Part shown: positions 8,400-10,825 of the stretch, piece after piece | Numbering within the stretch: the first letter of the stretch is position 1 | How the letters are laid out: the number at the start of each line of letters is the position of its first letter | NCBI GenBank assembly: GCA_001598975.1 | Contig: BBXU01002264.1 | Span: 1-10,825 of the forward strand | Length of the DNA: 10,825 bases | From: Parachlorella kessleri | Taxonomy: Eukaryota; Chlorophyta; Trebouxiophyceae; Chlorellales; Chlorellaceae | Direction of reading: 5' to 3' | The notes under the pieces: generated by a model | Database searches by the model: none | Told to the model about the DNA's origin: nothing | Seen by the model: only the letters and a program-made list of their open reading frames with translations | Made by a program: the position numbers and the translations under genes

Positions 8400-10825
8400 C
8401 TACTGAGGCTGCGTGCTGCTGCTGCTACTGTCGGCCTGGGACGCCACCCGCGCCATGTGGATGAAGACCTGCTCCAGGGTGGCCTGGCTCAGGCTGTACT
8501 CCTCGATGCCTGCCGCCTCCTTGCCCCCTGCACCACACACCCACCCAGCCACATCAAGCCAGCCGGTGACTCCTTGGCAACCAAACACTGCCAAGCTTGC
8601 TAAGCTGGTGCATCGTGCAGACCGCTGGGTGTACAGCAACTGCCAGTGAGTTCGCAACTCCTACTGAGATCAGCGTGGTGCCCCAACAGGGACGCTTCCC
8701 CCGGGAAGCTTGCAGGCGCCCTGGGCTCGAACTACAAAGGCTGACGCAAAGGCGGGCCCCCGACTACAGAACTTGGCTACAAAACCATGCCTTGCCATTC
8801 TCGGTGCCCGCACCCCTTGTCGTCCCCGCGGGGCAACCCAGCAGGGGGCAGCATCTGCCGCACACCCAGCGCCCAGTCAACCCCCTCGGCAAGCACCTGC
8901 CCCAGCAAGCCGCCACCTAGCCAGTCATCCAGCCAGCCAGCAAGACGGTGAGTGACAGCTGGCCCCCCCACTCCACGCCCACCCCACCCCCACCTTCGAT
9001 GGCGGCAAACAGCGCCGGCAGGTCCAGGCCCTGGAGCGGGATGGTGAACGACAGGTGCACCCCATCCTGCTCACGCACGCCCGCGCCCGGGCACTGCTGC
9101 CGCACCAGGCCCGCCGCGGCCTCGCCCTGGCCAGGGACGGTGCGCATCTCCAGCACGTACCTATAGCACCACCACCGCCAGAGGGCACTTGTTTGGCGGC
9201 TAGGGAAATAGAAAACATATACATGTGTGCCGGCCCTGCGCGCTGGCCCAGGTGTTGCAGGACTGGGGTAGGGGGAAAGGTGCCTGGGGAGATGGGAGTC
9301 GTTGGTACACCCGGCAGCCTCCACGGCCGTGGGGCCACTTACCATGTCATAGGAGGAAAGCTGTGATGCATAGCAGCCCAATGTGACGCAAGCCGGGGTT
9401 GCACCCACCCACCACCAAACAAGGCAGGCAAGCAGGCAGGCAGTCAAAGAGCAGCAACACCTGCAGTCAGAGCGGCACATGGGCTTTCCATGGACATCCT
9501 GACAGAATTCTTTCCTGTAGACATATTTCTTTTGGCAGGCCTCCCCCAGTCCCACTCACCCCTCCCCAAAGCGGCTCTTGAGGTGCTGCACCGTGCCCAG
9601 GCAGCGCAGCCGCCCCGCCGCCATGATGCCCACCCGTGAGCACACCGCCTCGCACTCCTCCATGCTGTGGCTGCTCAGCACCAGCGTGCGCCCCGCGCGC
9701 CGCACCTCGCCGTCTATCACGCCCCACAGCGAGCGGCGGGCGCCTGCAGGGAAGGGGGAGGGAGGGGCAGCACAGGTAATGCATCCTTGGGATACTGGCT
9801 GGACTGGGAGTGGCATAGGTGGGTGGGCAGGCGGTGGTGGTGTGCCACACTGTGTGGTATGGGTGGTATGGATGGTTTCTAGGGGGTTGAAGTAGGGTTG
9901 CGTGAGTGAGTGGGATGGGTCTTTGTGGTCGTAGTCGTTGAGAGGCGGCAAGATGTGCCTTGGGGTCTAGGTGATTATTAACGAGATGCCGAGCTCACAG
10001 GGCTGGCAACGGACAAACAGCTCTCGCCACGGCGCGGCTGAGATGTATATAGTCCAGGGCAAGAAACCAACTGTGCCTTGCGCAGCAACAGCCAGGTTCC
10101 ACCCTCCCATCACGCCAGTCCTTCCCCGCCCCGCCCCGCCCCGCCGCGCCCCAAGGGCCGGCCCCAGTCTGACTCACCCGGGTCCATGCCTGTGCTGGGC
10201 TCGTCCATGAGCACCGCCGGGCAGCCGCCCACCAGCGACACCGCCACGCTCAGCTTGCGCTTGTTGCCGCCGCTGTAGGTGCCGCACGCCCTGCAGCACC
10301 CACAGGCGTGCGACACAGTTGCATGGCAGGCGCCTGTTGCTGGGCAAGGTGGTGCATGCCACATGGCAAGCGAGCAGGCCTGACGCCGCACCACGCGCGC
10401 ATGCAGCCTGGGTCCCCCCTTGCACTTCTATATCGAACCGCCCTCCAAGGCCAGGTAGAGCGCAAGTGTGGGCCAAGAGAGCGCGAAATCACAAGCGTGC
10501 AGGTGTGCAGAGCGGCGCCTCCCAGCCCGGCCCTGGCACACACAACGGCCGGACACACCAGCGCGCGCGCACCACGTCCTGCACAACCATTCTTAGGGGT
10601 AGCCAACAGCATGACAGCTGTTGGCCATGCTGCCACGGGAGGAGAACCTATCCACAGAAAAGCACAGCCGCACCTGTCAGCATACTGCAGCAGACCCAGG
10701 TGCTGCAGCAGCTGCTGGGCCACCCGGCCCACAGAGCCCTCCGGCAGCCCCCGCAGCCGGCCATACATGCGCAGCACCTCCCGCCCCGTCATCTGCCCCG
10801 GCAGAGCGCTGCAGTGGCGGGGGGG
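8400..10825 (-). CDS. ABCA-subfamily ABC transporter, C-terminal nucleotide-binding domain (5'-partial)
   Basis: Five exons: 10674-10808, 10178-10290, 9560-9743, 8994-9160 and 8400-8527 (TAG stop at 8400-8402). Introns are GT-AG, and the phases (2,1,2,1) join without a break. In order, the protein shows the helical subdomain (LTGRE-like [16 protein letters not shown]), the signature [10 protein letters not shown], Walker B with catalytic Glu ([10 protein letters not shown]), the D-loop (MDPG), the H-loop His ([10 protein letters not shown]), then [15 protein letters not shown] and the C-terminal ABCA tail ending near [11 protein letters not shown]. This order and wording are typical of the last NBD of ABCA transporters, which move lipids or sterols across membranes using ATP. 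Walker A and the Q-loop lie upstream, outside the window; a likely CAG acceptor ends at 10809. Every NBD motif visible is intact, so the domain looks active. The protein ends about 20 residues after the conserved tail, with a Ser/Gln run. Substrate, and full-size versus half-size form, cannot be told from this fragment. Confidence 0.93.
9423..9442. repeat. GGCA-type microsatellite in an ABCA intron
   Basis: An imperfect run of GGCA/AGCA tetranucleotides in the intron 9161-9559. It is a simple-sequence repeat with no visible function. Confidence 0.6.
10124..10142 (-). promoter_or_regulatory. Potential G-quadruplex motif in an ABCA intron
   Basis: The plus strand shows four CCCC runs, each separated by one G. 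The minus strand, which is the sense strand of the gene, therefore has four GGGG runs with single-C loops, an ideal quadruplex pattern. It lies in the intron 9744-10177, about 35 nt inside the 5' splice site. Fold and effect are inferred. Confidence 0.55.
10602..10625. repeat. Perfect 9-bp inverted repeat (hairpin) in an ABCA intron
   Basis: GCCAACAGC (10602-10610) and GCTGTTGGC (10617-10625) are exact reverse complements around a 6-nt loop. The hairpin is about 50 nt inside the 5' splice site of intron 10291-10673. A GC-alternating run at 10561-10570 lies nearby. No function can be assigned. Confidence 0.6.

Noticed and set aside
8771..8971. Minus-strand open frame inside the ABCA intron 8528-8993
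   Set aside because: ABCA homology runs straight from the exon ending at 8994 to the exon starting at 8527 in phase, so an extra exon would break a conserved segment.
1..10825. Bacterial operon, CRISPR array or mobile element
   Set aside because: Genes are broken by GT-AG introns and carry eukaryotic domains. There are no spaced direct repeats, transposase motifs or terminal inverted repeats.

Overview
The window looks like nuclear DNA of a green alga (Chlorophyta, probably the Volvox/Chlamydomonas/Haematococcus side). The sequence is GC-rich, codons favour G/C in the third position, and proteins carry Ala/Gly/Gln-rich inserts. No gene is one continuous ORF. Instead, short in-phase coding blocks are bounded on the minus strand by GT...AG introns of roughly 200-480 nt, with donors such as GTGAGT and acceptors such as CTGCAG. 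The species cannot be named from this sequence alone. All gene models were built by hand from splice signals, reading phase and domain continuity.

Three protein genes are recognisable, all on the minus strand, so transcription runs right to left. (1) At the right edge (8400-10825) is the 3' part of an ABCA-type ABC transporter gene. Five phase-consistent exons encode most of the last nucleotide-binding domain: signature, Walker B, D-loop, H-loop and the cytosolic C-terminal tail. The 5' part lies outside the window. (2) In the middle (2292-7572, possibly starting near 8018) is a gene for a large helical-repeat protein ending in a RAP domain, the kind of protein that binds organellar RNA in algae. 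It has at least eight coding exons and an unusual long, low-complexity tail after the RAP domain. (3) At the left edge (1-1318) is the 5' part of a gene for a secreted protein: signal peptide, one LysM carbohydrate-binding domain, then a stretch resembling a cathepsin propeptide (I29). This order suggests an algal chitin-binding, papain-like cysteine protease whose catalytic domain would lie beyond the left edge.

Between the genes, 1319-2291 and about 7573-8399 hold no confident gene. The second gap contains a TATA-like box and a possible N-terminal leader exon for the RAP gene. Minor structures include a 26-bp tandem duplication in the intron that splits the RAP domain, a G-quadruplex motif and a perfect hairpin in ABCA introns, and small palindromes at 1713-1739.

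The three proteins (membrane transport, organellar RNA metabolism, extracellular matrix or secreted proteolysis) share no obvious pathway. I see no sign of a joint system, mobile element, CRISPR array or RNA gene.
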